Shown piece by piece: positions 1-5,791 of a stretch of 6,674 nt of DNA; within the stretch, counting starts at the first letter, position 1, and every line of letters starts with the position of its first letter. The position numbers were made by a program, and so were the translations under genes. The DNA is from Pseudomonadota bacterium. GTDB taxonomy: Bacteria; Pseudomonadota; Alphaproteobacteria; Caulobacterales; Caulobacteraceae. The DNA lies in contig JAEYUE010000122.1 of NCBI GenBank assembly GCA_023433655.1, positions 1-6,674 of the forward strand, given 5' to 3'. The notes below the pieces were generated by a model that saw only the letters and a list, made by a program, of their open reading frames with translations, made no database searches and had not been told where the DNA came from.

Positions 1-438
1 CATCGCCGCCGCCTCGCCGCCGGCGAGCACCGCGTCTCCGACGGAGACCTCCTCGAACCCGCGGGCGTCGAGCACCCGCTGGTCCACCCCCTCGAACCGG
101 CCGCACAGCACGACGATCCCGTCGGCCTGCGCCCAGTCCTTCACGCGCGCCTGGGTCAGGGGCCGGCCCCGGGCGCTCATGTACAAAAGCGGCCGCCGCG
201 GCCCGGTCAGGCTGTCCAGAGCCCGGGCCACCACGTCCGCCTTCAACACCGCTCCCGGTCCGCCGCCCGCAGGGGTGTCGTCCAGGAAGCCGCGCCTATC
301 GTCGGAGAACGCCCGGATGTCAAGGGTTTCGAGGCTCCACAGCCCCTTCTCGCGCCACGCCGTCCCGATCAGCGACACGCCGAGCGGCCCCGGAAAGGCT
401 TCCGGAAACATGGTCAGGACGGTGGCGGTGAAGGGCAT
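1..438 (-). CDS. trmD: tRNA (guanine-N1)-methyltransferase TrmD, 3'-truncated by window edge
   Basis: TrmD transfers a methyl group from S-adenosylmethionine to N1 of G37 in tRNAs that read codons starting with C or G, which prevents +1 frameshifting. It acts in the cytoplasm as a dimer. The first 146 residues are present; the E. coli protein has about 255, so the C-terminal tRNA-binding part lies off the left edge. Visible family signatures are the glycine-rich loop TPAGGGPGAVLKADV (55-69), the trefoil-knot strand LLYMSARGRPL (84-94), the cofactor-loop motif LCGRFEGVDQRV (111-122, with E116 at the E. coli catalytic position) and SVGDAVLAGGE (132-142). The catalytic Asp and Arg near 154-169 are outside the window. 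The ATG at 438 matches the family N-terminus (MPFTATVLTMFPEAFPG). I see no convincing Shine-Dalgarno in the 39 bases upstream, so it may depend on readthrough from the GNAT gene. The rimM neighbour usual for trmD is absent. Confidence 0.95.
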   Translation of the reverse strand, partial: MPFTATVLTMFPEAFPGPLGVSLIGTAWREKGLWSLETLDIRAFSDDRRGFLDDTPAGGGPGAVLKADVVARALDSLTGPRRPLLYMSARGRPLTQARVKDWAQADGIVVLCGRFEGVDQRVLDARGFEEVSVGDAVLAGGEAAAM

Positions 439-477
439 GGCGGGGCGCTCATACAGCAAACCCGCGCGAAATGCGCC

Positions 478-897
478 TCAGGGAATGCGCATCTGCATGC
501 CCACGCCGCCGGGGGCGGTGGGGGTGAAGCCGTACTGCGCATAGAGGCGATGCGCCTCGCCGTCCGCGATCAGGGCCACGTGGGCGCGCGACGGCGCCGC
601 CTCGCGCAGCCTGTCGGTGAGCGCCGCCATGATGGCCTTGCCGAGCCCCCGGCCCTGGTGGGTCGGCTCGACGGCGATGTCCACCACCATGAAGAACAGG
701 CCGCCGTCGCCGATCACGCGGCCCATGCCGACAAGCTCGCCGTCCCGCCGCACGACGACCGAATGCCAGCTGTTGGCCAGCCCCGTGACGGCCCCTTGCG
801 GATCCTTGGCGCTCAGCCCTGCGGCGACCCGCAGGCGCAGATAGTCCTCGGGCAGCGGCGTCTCCGCCGTCAGTTCATAGCCGTCGGAGAGCATCAT
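478..897 (-). CDS. GNAT family N-acetyltransferase
   Basis: A 139-residue single-domain GNAT protein that would transfer acetyl from acetyl-CoA to an amine; the substrate cannot be read from sequence. The acetyl-CoA pyrophosphate-binding motif A is clear: VVDIAVEPTHQGRGLGKAIM (71-90), containing Q-x-x-G-x-G (Q81, G84, G86). Upstream of it are the beta strands with ELVGMGRVIGDGG (54-66), and near the end the motif-B segment HRLYAQYGFTPTAPGG (116-131). Length is normal for the small GNATs. The start is an ATGATG pair. The first ATG (895-897) overlaps the TGA of the upstream DUF885 gene by four bases, and the second would overlap it by one; either choice implies translational coupling. The frame stays open far upstream, but that part lies inside DUF885 and is low-complexity Gly/Ala/Arg, so it is a shadow. 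A role in protein, antibiotic or small-molecule acetylation is undecided. Confidence 0.92.
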   Translation of the reverse strand: MMLSDGYELTAETPLPEDYLRLRVAAGLSAKDPQGAVTGLANSWHSVVVRRDGELVGMGRVIGDGGLFFMVVDIAVEPTHQGRGLGKAIMAALTDRLREAAPSRAHVALIADGEAHRLYAQYGFTPTAPGGVGMQMRIP

Positions 898-2759
898 GCC
901 GCCGGCGCGCCGCCGCCCGCCGCTATCCACGCCTCCACCTGGTCCTCCAGCACGTCCAGCGGCACCGAACCCGAGCCCAGCACCACGGCGTGGAAGTCGC
1001 GGATGTCGAAGCGGTCGCCCAGCGCCGCCTGCGCCCGCTGGCGGAGCTCCATGATCTTCAGCTCGCCGATCTTGTAGCTGGTCGCCTGGCCGGGGTTGGT
1101 GATGTAGCGCTCCACCTCCTTGACGATGTCGCGCTCCGACAGCAGCGAGTTCTGGCGGAAGTAGTCGATCGCCTGCTCGCGGCTCCAGCGCTTGGCGTGC
1201 AGACCCGTGTCGGTGACCAGCCGCACCGCCCGCCACAGCTCAGTCGAGAGCCGGCCGAAGTCGGAGTAGGGATCCTGGTAGAAGCCCATCTCCTTGCCCA
1301 GCCGCTCGGCGTACAGGCCCCAGCCCTCGGCGTAGGCGCCGTAGCCGCCGAAGCGCCGGAACGACGGCAGCCCCTGCATCTCCTGGGCGTAGGCGATCTG
1401 GAAATGGTGCCCCGGCGCGCCCTCGTGATAGCTGATGCCCTCGATCTGGGGCTTCAGCACCTGGGTCATGTCGGACAGGTTGACGTAGTAGATGCCCGGC
1501 CGCGAGCCGTCCGGCGCCGGGGCGTTGTTGAAGGCGATCGAGGCCGTCGCCTCGCGCCACGCCTCCACCGCCCGCACCTCCAGCGCCGCCTCGGGCAGGT
1601 CGCTGAACCATTGCGGCGCCGCCGCCATCACCTGGGCGATGAAGGCGCGGCTGTCGGCCAGATACTGCTCCTTGCCCTCCGGCGTATTTGGATACTGGAA
1701 GCGCGGGTCGGTCTTCAGCAGGGCGAACATCTCCTGCAGCGAGCCCTCGAACCCGACCTGGTCCATGATCGCCTGCATCTCGCCATGCAGCCGCTCGACC
1801 TCCCGCAGGCCGATGTCGTGGATCTGGTCGGCGGTCAGGTCGGTGGTGGTCGAGAGCTGCAGGCGTGCGTTGTAGTAGGCCTCGCCGTCCGGCAGCCGCC
1901 ACACCCCGCCGTCGCGGTCGGGCATGGCCGCCGCCTGGGCCTGCACCTCGGCCAGCGCCGCCAGCACGTGATCGTAGCCGCGCTTCCACTCGCCGGTCAG
2001 CGCCGCCCGGCCTTCAGCCAGCAGCCGCGCCTTCGTGGCCTCGTCCGCCTCCAGCGCCGCGACCTTCTTCTGGAAGTCGGCCCACACCGGATTGTCGGCC
2101 GCGTCGTCGAAGGGGGCGCCGGTGATGATGTTGCGGGTGTTGGCGATCGACGGCTCGAACACGAAATTCGGCGAGATCACCCCCGCCGCCGCCCGCTGGC
2201 GCAGCTCGGCCGCGATCTCGCCCATCACCCGCTCGGAATCCTTCAGGCGCGAGATGTACGCCTCGGCGTCCTCCACGCTGTCGACCCGGTGGTTGTTGAT
2301 CATGAACACCGGCAGGCCGGTGGTCGGATTGCCGTTGGCCGCGAACTGATAGCCCCAGTCGCGCCAGCGGTTGGCCAGCCGGGCCTGCTCCACCTCGTAT
2401 TCGAACAGCCGCATCGACATCCGGCTTTCGGGGCTCAGCGCCGCCGGATCGAACTCCGCCTTCATCCGCGCCAGCTGGCTTTCGGACAGGGCCAGCGCCC
2501 GCTCGGCCGCGGCGTCGGTGGTGTCGTTGAGCTTGTCGTAGTCCCGCTTGATCCCCAGCGCCGTCATCGTCTGCGGCGACAGGGCGATCTGCTCCTGGAA
2601 GGCCTGTTCGAAGAACGCCGCCAGCCGCGCGTCCTCGCTCTCGGCCGCGGGCTGGGCGTGATGCTGCGCGTGACCGGCCGGGGCGTCCTGCGCCAGCGCG
2701 GCCGGCGCACCCGCCAGGACAGCCATGGCGCAGACGGTGGAGACGAGCAGACGACGCAT
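894..2759 (-). CDS. DUF885 family secreted putative metallohydrolase
   Basis: A 621-residue DUF885 protein. The family is widespread and poorly characterised; the HExxxGHH-type motif suggests a metal-dependent peptidase-like hydrolase, but no substrate is established here. Residues 1-23 form a Sec signal peptide (MRRLL, hydrophobic core to A18, then ALA before Q24), so the enzyme probably works in the periplasm. A short His-rich linker (H30, H33, H34) follows. Signatures: YHEGAPGHHFQ (444-454, putative metal-binding histidines and Glu446), YAEGWGLYAE (476-485), TDTGLHAKRWS (516-526) and NPGQATSYKIGELKI (555-569). All are typical of the DUF885 C-terminal half, and length is normal. I start at 2759, not at the in-frame ATG at 2777, because GGGAGGG sits six bases before ATG 2759 and the signal peptide begins there. 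The stop overlaps the start of the GNAT gene. Confidence 0.93.
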   Translation of the reverse strand: MRRLLVSTVCAMAVLAGAPAALAQDAPAGHAQHHAQPAAESEDARLAAFFEQAFQEQIALSPQTMTALGIKRDYDKLNDTTDAAAERALALSESQLARMKAEFDPAALSPESRMSMRLFEYEVEQARLANRWRDWGYQFAANGNPTTGLPVFMINNHRVDSVEDAEAYISRLKDSERVMGEIAAELRQRAAAGVISPNFVFEPSIANTRNIITGAPFDDAADNPVWADFQKKVAALEADEATKARLLAEGRAALTGEWKRGYDHVLAALAEVQAQAAAMPDRDGGVWRLPDGEAYYNARLQLSTTTDLTADQIHDIGLREVERLHGEMQAIMDQVGFEGSLQEMFALLKTDPRFQYPNTPEGKEQYLADSRAFIAQVMAAAPQWFSDLPEAALEVRAVEAWREATASIAFNNAPAPDGSRPGIYYVNLSDMTQVLKPQIEGISYHEGAPGHHFQIAYAQEMQGLPSFRRFGGYGAYAEGWGLYAERLGKEMGFYQDPYSDFGRLSTELWRAVRLVTDTGLHAKRWSREQAIDYFRQNSLLSERDIVKEVERYITNPGQATSYKIGELKIMELRQRAQAALGDRFDIRDFHAVVLGSGSVPLDVLEDQVEAWIAAGGGAPAA

Positions 2760-2764
2760 GGAGA

Positions 2765-2771
2765 CCCTCCC
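2765..2771 (-). promoter_or_regulatory. Shine-Dalgarno that decides the DUF885 start
   Basis: On the minus strand GGGAGGG lies five to six bases before ATG 2759. It falls inside the first codons of the longer alternative that would start at 2777, so the shorter start, which also gives a clean signal peptide, is preferred. Confidence 0.75.
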
Positions 2772-2843
2772 GAACATAGTGGCCCGGGACCATCGACGCT
2801 CCCGTCGCCGGGCGCAAGTTACGCCTGCATCAGGATGGCGAGC

Positions 2844-3461
2844 CTAGAACTCCCGCCAGCTGTCGCCCGGGTCGCGTTCGCCCGGGTCGATGCGCTGCTG
2901 ACCCCAGGCGACCATCATCAGCAGCTTGTGGCTGCGGATGCGGAACTCGCCGGTCATGGGGATCAGGGCGCCCAGCGGGGCGCCGCTGCCCGGTTCGTAG
3001 AGGAAGCCCGAGAACTCGGCCACGCCGACCCGGTCGCGGCGGCTGTAGACCGACAGCTCCGGTATGGAGACGACGTTGAAGCTGTCGTTGATCGGCACCC
3101 GCATCTCCGGCACCCCGAACACCCGCCGCATCTGCTCCAGCGACAGGGCCCCGGCGCGCAGCTCCAGCACCGCCGCCGCCTCCTGCTTCGACGGGGCCAG
3201 GAAATAGCCCGCCTCCGACAGGGCGCCCCGGATGGCGCTGACCGCATAGGGGGCGTTCTCGGCGCGGAAATAGCTGTCGTCGACATAGACCTTCGAGCCG
3301 CGCGGGATCGGCAGGGTCAGGCCCTCGACGGCGCGGTCGGCGGCGCGCGCCACCAGCAGCTGCTCGGTGGCGGTGCGCGAGGGGTGGGTCTCGGAGGTCG
3401 AGGCGCAGGCGGTCAGGGCCATGGCGATCATCGCCAGGGCGGCGGAGAGGCGGATGTTCAG
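2844..3461 (-). CDS. DUF6655-like small lipoprotein, probable CTG start
   Basis: A predicted lipoprotein of about 205 residues with no assigned function. The nearest ATG (3431) would give MIAMALTAC: only eight residues before the lipobox Cys and no positive charge, a poor signal peptide. The same frame extends upstream without a stop to CTG at 3461, giving MNIRLSAALAMIAMALTAC: charged n-region, hydrophobic core, lipobox LTAC with Cys19. GGGAG lies eight bases before this CTG, and no ATG, GTG or TTG occurs in frame nearby upstream. The mature part holds RTATEQLLVARAADRAV, KVYVDDSYF, GYFLAPSKQEAAAVLELRAG, RRVFGVPEMRVPI and IPELSVYSRRDRVGVAEFSG. From memory this pattern (TATEQLL, VDD, VFGVP, IPE) resembles DUF6655 lipoproteins; that family call is moderate. 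The CTG start leaves one base after the gloA stop, so the pair is probably cotranscribed. If the CTG is rejected, use 3431 (195 residues). Confidence 0.8.
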   Translation of the reverse strand: MNIRLSAALAMIAMALTACASTSETHPSRTATEQLLVARAADRAVEGLTLPIPRGSKVYVDDSYFRAENAPYAVSAIRGALSEAGYFLAPSKQEAAAVLELRAGALSLEQMRRVFGVPEMRVPINDSFNVVSIPELSVYSRRDRVGVAEFSGFLYEPGSGAPLGALIPMTGEFRIRSHKLLMMVAWGQQRIDPGERDPGDSWREF

Positions 3462-3462
3462 C

Positions 3463-3903
3463 TTACCAGCTCCCTGTGTTGGGCATGGAGGCCCAGGGCT
3501 CGGCGGGCGGCTGCGGCTCGCCCTCCTGCAGCAGTTCGACGGAGATGCCGTCCGGCGAGCGCACGAACGCCATGCGCCCCTCGCGCGGCGGGCGGTTGAT
3601 GGTCACGCCGCCGTCCATCAGTCGCCGGCAGGCCGCGTAGATGTCGTCGACCTTGTAGGCCAGGTGCCCGAAGTTGCGACCGCCGGTGTAGGTTTCGGGG
3701 TCCCAGTTGTACGTCAGCTCGACCTCCGGCGACCGCTCCGCCTCCGAACGCGCCCGGTCCTTCGGCGCGGCGAGGAACACGAGGGTGTAGCGCCCGGCCT
3801 CGTTGTCCATGCGGCGCACCTCCTCCAGCCCCAGCAGGTCGCGCCAGAAGCGCAGCGAGGCGTCGAGGTCCGTCACGCGGACCATGGTGTGGAGATAGCG
3901 CAT
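3463..3903 (-). CDS. gloA: lactoylglutathione lyase (glyoxalase I)
   Basis: GloA isomerises the hemithioacetal formed by methylglyoxal and glutathione into S-lactoylglutathione, the first step of cytosolic methylglyoxal detoxification. The 146-residue protein is a two-module VOC-fold subunit of normal length. All four metal ligands of E. coli GloA have counterparts: H5 (MRYLHTMVRV), E62 (VELTYNW), H80 (NFGHLAYKV) and E123 (ISVELLQEG). The N-terminal DLDASLRFWRDLLGLEEVRR (12-31) and the segment MAFVRSPDGISVELL (111-125) are also typical. The insert at 46-60 and the tail ending EPWASMPNTGSW match my memory of the alphaproteobacterial form. The start is ATG 3903 with GGAAG three bases upstream, a rather tight spacing. 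It heads the leftward gene row and is followed by the lipoprotein gene almost without a gap. No glyoxalase II is present in the window. Confidence 0.95.
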   Translation of the reverse strand: MRYLHTMVRVTDLDASLRFWRDLLGLEEVRRMDNEAGRYTLVFLAAPKDRARSEAERSPEVELTYNWDPETYTGGRNFGHLAYKVDDIYAACRRLMDGGVTINRPPREGRMAFVRSPDGISVELLQEGEPQPPAEPWASMPNTGSW

Positions 3904-4056
3904 GGTCTTCCGGTCCCGGGGAGAGGCGGCAGGCCGTCCTCTATAGCGACCGATGGCCGCGACGGCGACTCACGGGCTGTTTCGGCAGGTGCGCGGGCCG
4001 GCGCCGCCTGCTAGAGCCGGTCGGTCAGGCGCCCTCGGGCCCTTCGCGGGGAATTC
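3904..4056. promoter_or_regulatory. divergent intergenic region, weak promoter-like elements both ways
   Basis: These 153 bases separate divergent gloA and the DedA-type gene, so at least one promoter each way is expected. Compared by eye with the remembered Caulobacter housekeeping consensus (TTGACGS, 10-14 bases, GCTANAWC), the minus strand has GCTATAGA at 3947-3940 (-10-like) with only a poor -35 (TCGCCGT). The plus strand has GCTAGAGC at 4010-4017 with no recognisable -35. GGGG at 4048-4051, five bases before ATG 4057, is a serviceable ribosome site for the DedA gene. I see no operator palindrome of note and no RNA gene. Confidence 0.35.
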
Positions 4057-4632
4057 ATGTTTCGCAAGCTCTACGACTGGGTTTTCTCGCTGGCCCGCAG
4101 CCGGCACGCCACCCCGGCCCTGGCCGTGGTCTCTTTCGCCGAAAGCTCCTTCTTCCCCGTCCCGCCGGACGTGATGCTGGCGCCGATGATCCTGGCGCGG
4201 CCGGAGAAGGCCTATTTCTACGCCTTCGTCTGCACCGTCGCCTCGGTGCTCGGCGGCATCGCCGGCTATGCGATCGGCTACTATCTGACTGACCTCGGCC
4301 TGTGGCTGATGAGCCTGCTCGGTCACGCCGACGGCCTGCAGGAGTTCCAGCACTGGTTCGACCGCTGGGGCCTCGCCGTCATCCTGATCAAGGGTCTCAC
4401 CCCCGTGCCCTACAAGCTGGTGACCATCGCCTCGGGCCTGGCCGCCTTCAGCTTCCCGGTGTTCGTCGCCGCCTCCGTGGTCACCCGCGGCGGCCGCTTC
4501 TTCGCCGAGGCCTGGGTGCTCAAGCGCTGGGGCCCGGCCATGTTGGCCCAGGTGGAGAAGCGACTGGCGATGTGGAGCATCATCGGCATCCTCGTGCTGG
4601 TCGGCGCGGTGGTGGCGGTGAAGCTGCTCTAG
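4057..4632 (+). CDS. DedA/YqaA family inner-membrane protein (VTT domain)
   Basis: A 191-residue polytopic membrane protein of the DedA superfamily (SNARE-associated/VTT domain). Family members act as lipid transporters (undecaprenyl-phosphate or phospholipid flipping) and support envelope integrity and proton-motive-force homeostasis; the substrate of this one is not known. Signatures: the re-entrant-loop motif FAESSFFPVPPDVMLAPM (27-44), the glycine-rich helix VLGGIAGYAIGYYL (64-77), the second loop LIKGLTPVPYKLVTIASG (110-127), TRGGRFFAEA (143-152), and a final transmembrane segment about 173-189. The second loop carries Lys (K112, K120) where canonical DedA proteins have an R-F-x-P pattern, which fits the YqaA-like branch. 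The start at 4057 is supported by GGGG five bases upstream and by agreement with the family N-terminus. The downstream gene, dsbB, follows after 48 bases in the same direction. Confidence 0.9.
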   Translation: MFRKLYDWVFSLARSRHATPALAVVSFAESSFFPVPPDVMLAPMILARPEKAYFYAFVCTVASVLGGIAGYAIGYYLTDLGLWLMSLLGHADGLQEFQHWFDRWGLAVILIKGLTPVPYKLVTIASGLAAFSFPVFVAASVVTRGGRFFAEAWVLKRWGPAMLAQVEKRLAMWSIIGILVLVGAVVAVKLL

Positions 4633-4642
4633 CGCCCCCTCA

Positions 4643-4671
4643 TCGACGGCGGCCCTCGCCCCGGCTATGAA
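4643..4671 (+). promoter_or_regulatory. candidate promoter for dsbB-coq7, possibly leaderless
   Basis: TCGACGG (4643-4649), a 14-base spacer and GCTATGAA (4664-4671) resemble the Caulobacter housekeeping promoter (6 of 7 and 6 of 8 positions by eye). Transcription would begin near 4678, about three bases before the dsbB ATG at 4681. No Shine-Dalgarno precedes that ATG, which fits a leaderless message. In a GC-rich genome such matches arise by chance. Confidence 0.35.
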
Positions 4672-4680
4672 CATCGTCCG

Positions 4681-5223
4681 ATGAGAGGCCTGTACCGACT
4701 CCTGACGCGGTGGTGGACCGCCTTCGCCCTGGCCGCCTCGCTGGCGCTGCTGGGCGCCGCGCATGCGTTCGAGCGGTTCGGCGGCCTCGCCCCCTGCAAC
4801 CTCTGCCTCAAGCAGCGCGAGGTCTACTGGGGCGCGGTGGCCATCGCCCTGATCGCCACCCTCTGGCACCTGGTCAGCCGCGGCAGCCGCGGCACGCCCC
4901 GCATCGCCGCCTTCCTGCTGGCCGTGACTTTCGCCACCGGCGCCGTCACCGCCGTCTTCCACATGGGCGGCGAGAACGGCTGGTGGGAGCTGCCGGCGGC
5001 CTGCATGGGCGGCGGCGACGTCAGCCTCGAAAGTCTGGCCGCCTTGGCCATGGGCACCGCCCCGGTCCAGGCGCCGGTCTACTGCGACGCGGTGACGTGG
5101 CGGTTCCCCGCGGGATGGGGGCTATCGATGGCGGGATGGAACGCGCTGATCTCGGCGGCATTGGCCGTGTTCAGCCTGCTCGCCGCCAAGAGGCCCAAGG
5201 ATGCCCGTGCCCCCCGCCCCTGA
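4681..5223 (+). CDS. dsbB: disulfide bond formation protein B
   Basis: DsbB is the inner-membrane oxidase that reoxidises periplasmic DsbA and passes the electrons to ubiquinone, sustaining disulfide formation in exported proteins. The 180-residue protein has four hydrophobic segments (about 13-30, 48-65, 75-94, 150-168). The first periplasmic loop holds the CxxC pair C39/C42 in GLAPCNLCLKQREVYW, with the family's Gln-Arg following. The second holds C108 (AACMGGG) and C135 in the typical closing motif VYCDAVTWRFPAGWGLSMAGWN (split here by positions 133-154). All four redox cysteines are present, so the enzyme should be active. The start is ATG 4681; there is no ribosome site, and a nearby ATG at 4667 is out of frame. 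The 3' end overlaps coq7 by 23 bases. No dsbA is in the window. Confidence 0.94.
   Translation: MRGLYRLLTRWWTAFALAASLALLGAAHAFERFGGLAPCNLCLKQREVYWGAVAIALIATLWHLVSRGSRGTPRIAAFLLAVTFATGAVTAVFHMGGENGWWELPAACMGGGDVSLESLAALAMGTAPVQAPVYCDAVTWRFPAGWGLSMAGWNALISAALAVFSLLAAKRPKDARAPRP
5188..5193 (+). promoter_or_regulatory. Shine-Dalgarno of coq7 inside dsbB
   Basis: AAGAGG lies seven bases before ATG 5201, within the last codons of dsbB. It supports the overlapping start and independent or coupled initiation of coq7. Confidence 0.65.
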
Positions 5224-5791
5224 TCCGGCCGCCCGCCCGGTCCGCCTGGCCCACCCCGGCCGCGGCGCCAGCCGGCGCCGCCGCGCCGAGATCCTGCGCG
5301 TCGACCACGCCGGAGAATACGCCGCCGTCCACATCTACCGGGCGCAGAAGGCGGTGTTCGAGGGCCGGCCGGGCAAGGACGCCATCGCCGCCGATATGGG
5401 CGAGATGCAGGCCCAGGAGGCCGTCCACCTCGCCCGCTTCGAGGCCTTGCTGAACGCCGAGCGGGTGCGCCCGACGCTCATGACCCCGGTCTGGCGGCTC
5501 GCCGCCCTCGGCCTCGGCGCCGGCACCGCCCTGCTCGGCGAGAAGGCCGCCCACGCCTGCACCGAGGCGGTCGAGAGCGTCATCGAGGAGCACTACGCCG
5601 ACCAGATTTCCGAACTGGCCGACCGGGACCCCGCCCTCGCCGCCGAGCTGACGAAGTTCCGCGACGAGGAGCTGGCCCACCACGACCACGCCGTCGAACA
5701 CGGCAGCCGCGACGCGCCCGGCTACGGCCTGCTCAGCGCGGTGATCAAGGCGGGGTGCCGCGCCGCCATCAAGATCAGCGAGCGGGTGTGA
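5201..5791 (+). CDS. coq7: demethoxyubiquinone hydroxylase Coq7
   Basis: Coq7 (UbiF-equivalent, di-iron type) hydroxylates 3-demethoxyubiquinol, the penultimate step of ubiquinone synthesis, at the inner membrane. The 196-residue protein carries the family hallmark ILRVDHAGEYAAVHIYRAQ (31-49) and the di-iron ligands by alignment with the human enzyme: E39, E73 and H76 (QEAVH), E125 (ACTEAVES), E157 and H160 (FRDEELAHHD). The two internal halves form the ferritin-like four-helix bundle. The hydrophobic WRLAALGLGAGTALLG (98-113) is the usual membrane-associating segment. The N-terminal 28 residues are Pro/Arg-rich and probably disordered. The start at 5201 has AAGAGG seven bases upstream and overlaps dsbB. 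The 3' end overlaps the convergent phytase-like gene by 17 bases. The adjacency with dsbB is sensible because DsbB consumes the quinone whose synthesis this enzyme serves. Confidence 0.95.
   Translation: MPVPPAPDPAARPVRLAHPGRGASRRRRAEILRVDHAGEYAAVHIYRAQKAVFEGRPGKDAIAADMGEMQAQEAVHLARFEALLNAERVRPTLMTPVWRLAALGLGAGTALLGEKAAHACTEAVESVIEEHYADQISELADRDPALAAELTKFRDEELAHHDHAVEHGSRDAPGYGLLSAVIKAGCRAAIKISERV

Noticed and set aside
898..1236. N-terminal extension of the GNAT frame into the DUF885 gene
   Set aside because: The extra residues are Gly/Ala/Arg-rich and unlike any GNAT. The overlapping DUF885 frame carries conserved motifs there, and the ATGATG at the DUF885 stop is a normal coupled start.
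2794..2807. Small inverted repeat CGACG-CTCC-CGTCG between the lipoprotein and DUF885 genes, as a terminator
   Set aside because: The stem is only five base pairs with no T-run on either strand, so it is within chance for such GC-rich sequence.
990..3599. An 869-codon open frame on the plus strand, the longest in the window
   Set aside because: It lies antisense to the DUF885, lipoprotein and gloA genes, all of which have recognisable motifs. Its translation is low-complexity Arg/Leu/Val/Gly/His with no domain, as expected from the mirrored codon bias of GC-rich genes.
4027..4051. GC-rich hairpin possibilities just before the DedA start, as a regulatory structure hiding the ribosome site
   Set aside because: Only three-base-pair stems flanked by mismatches can be drawn near the GGGG, which is not enough to support a regulatory element.
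3970..4962. 330-codon minus-strand frame opposite the DedA and dsbB genes
   Set aside because: Low-complexity Gly/Glu/His/Gln-rich antisense product. The plus-strand genes here have clear membrane segments and redox cysteines.
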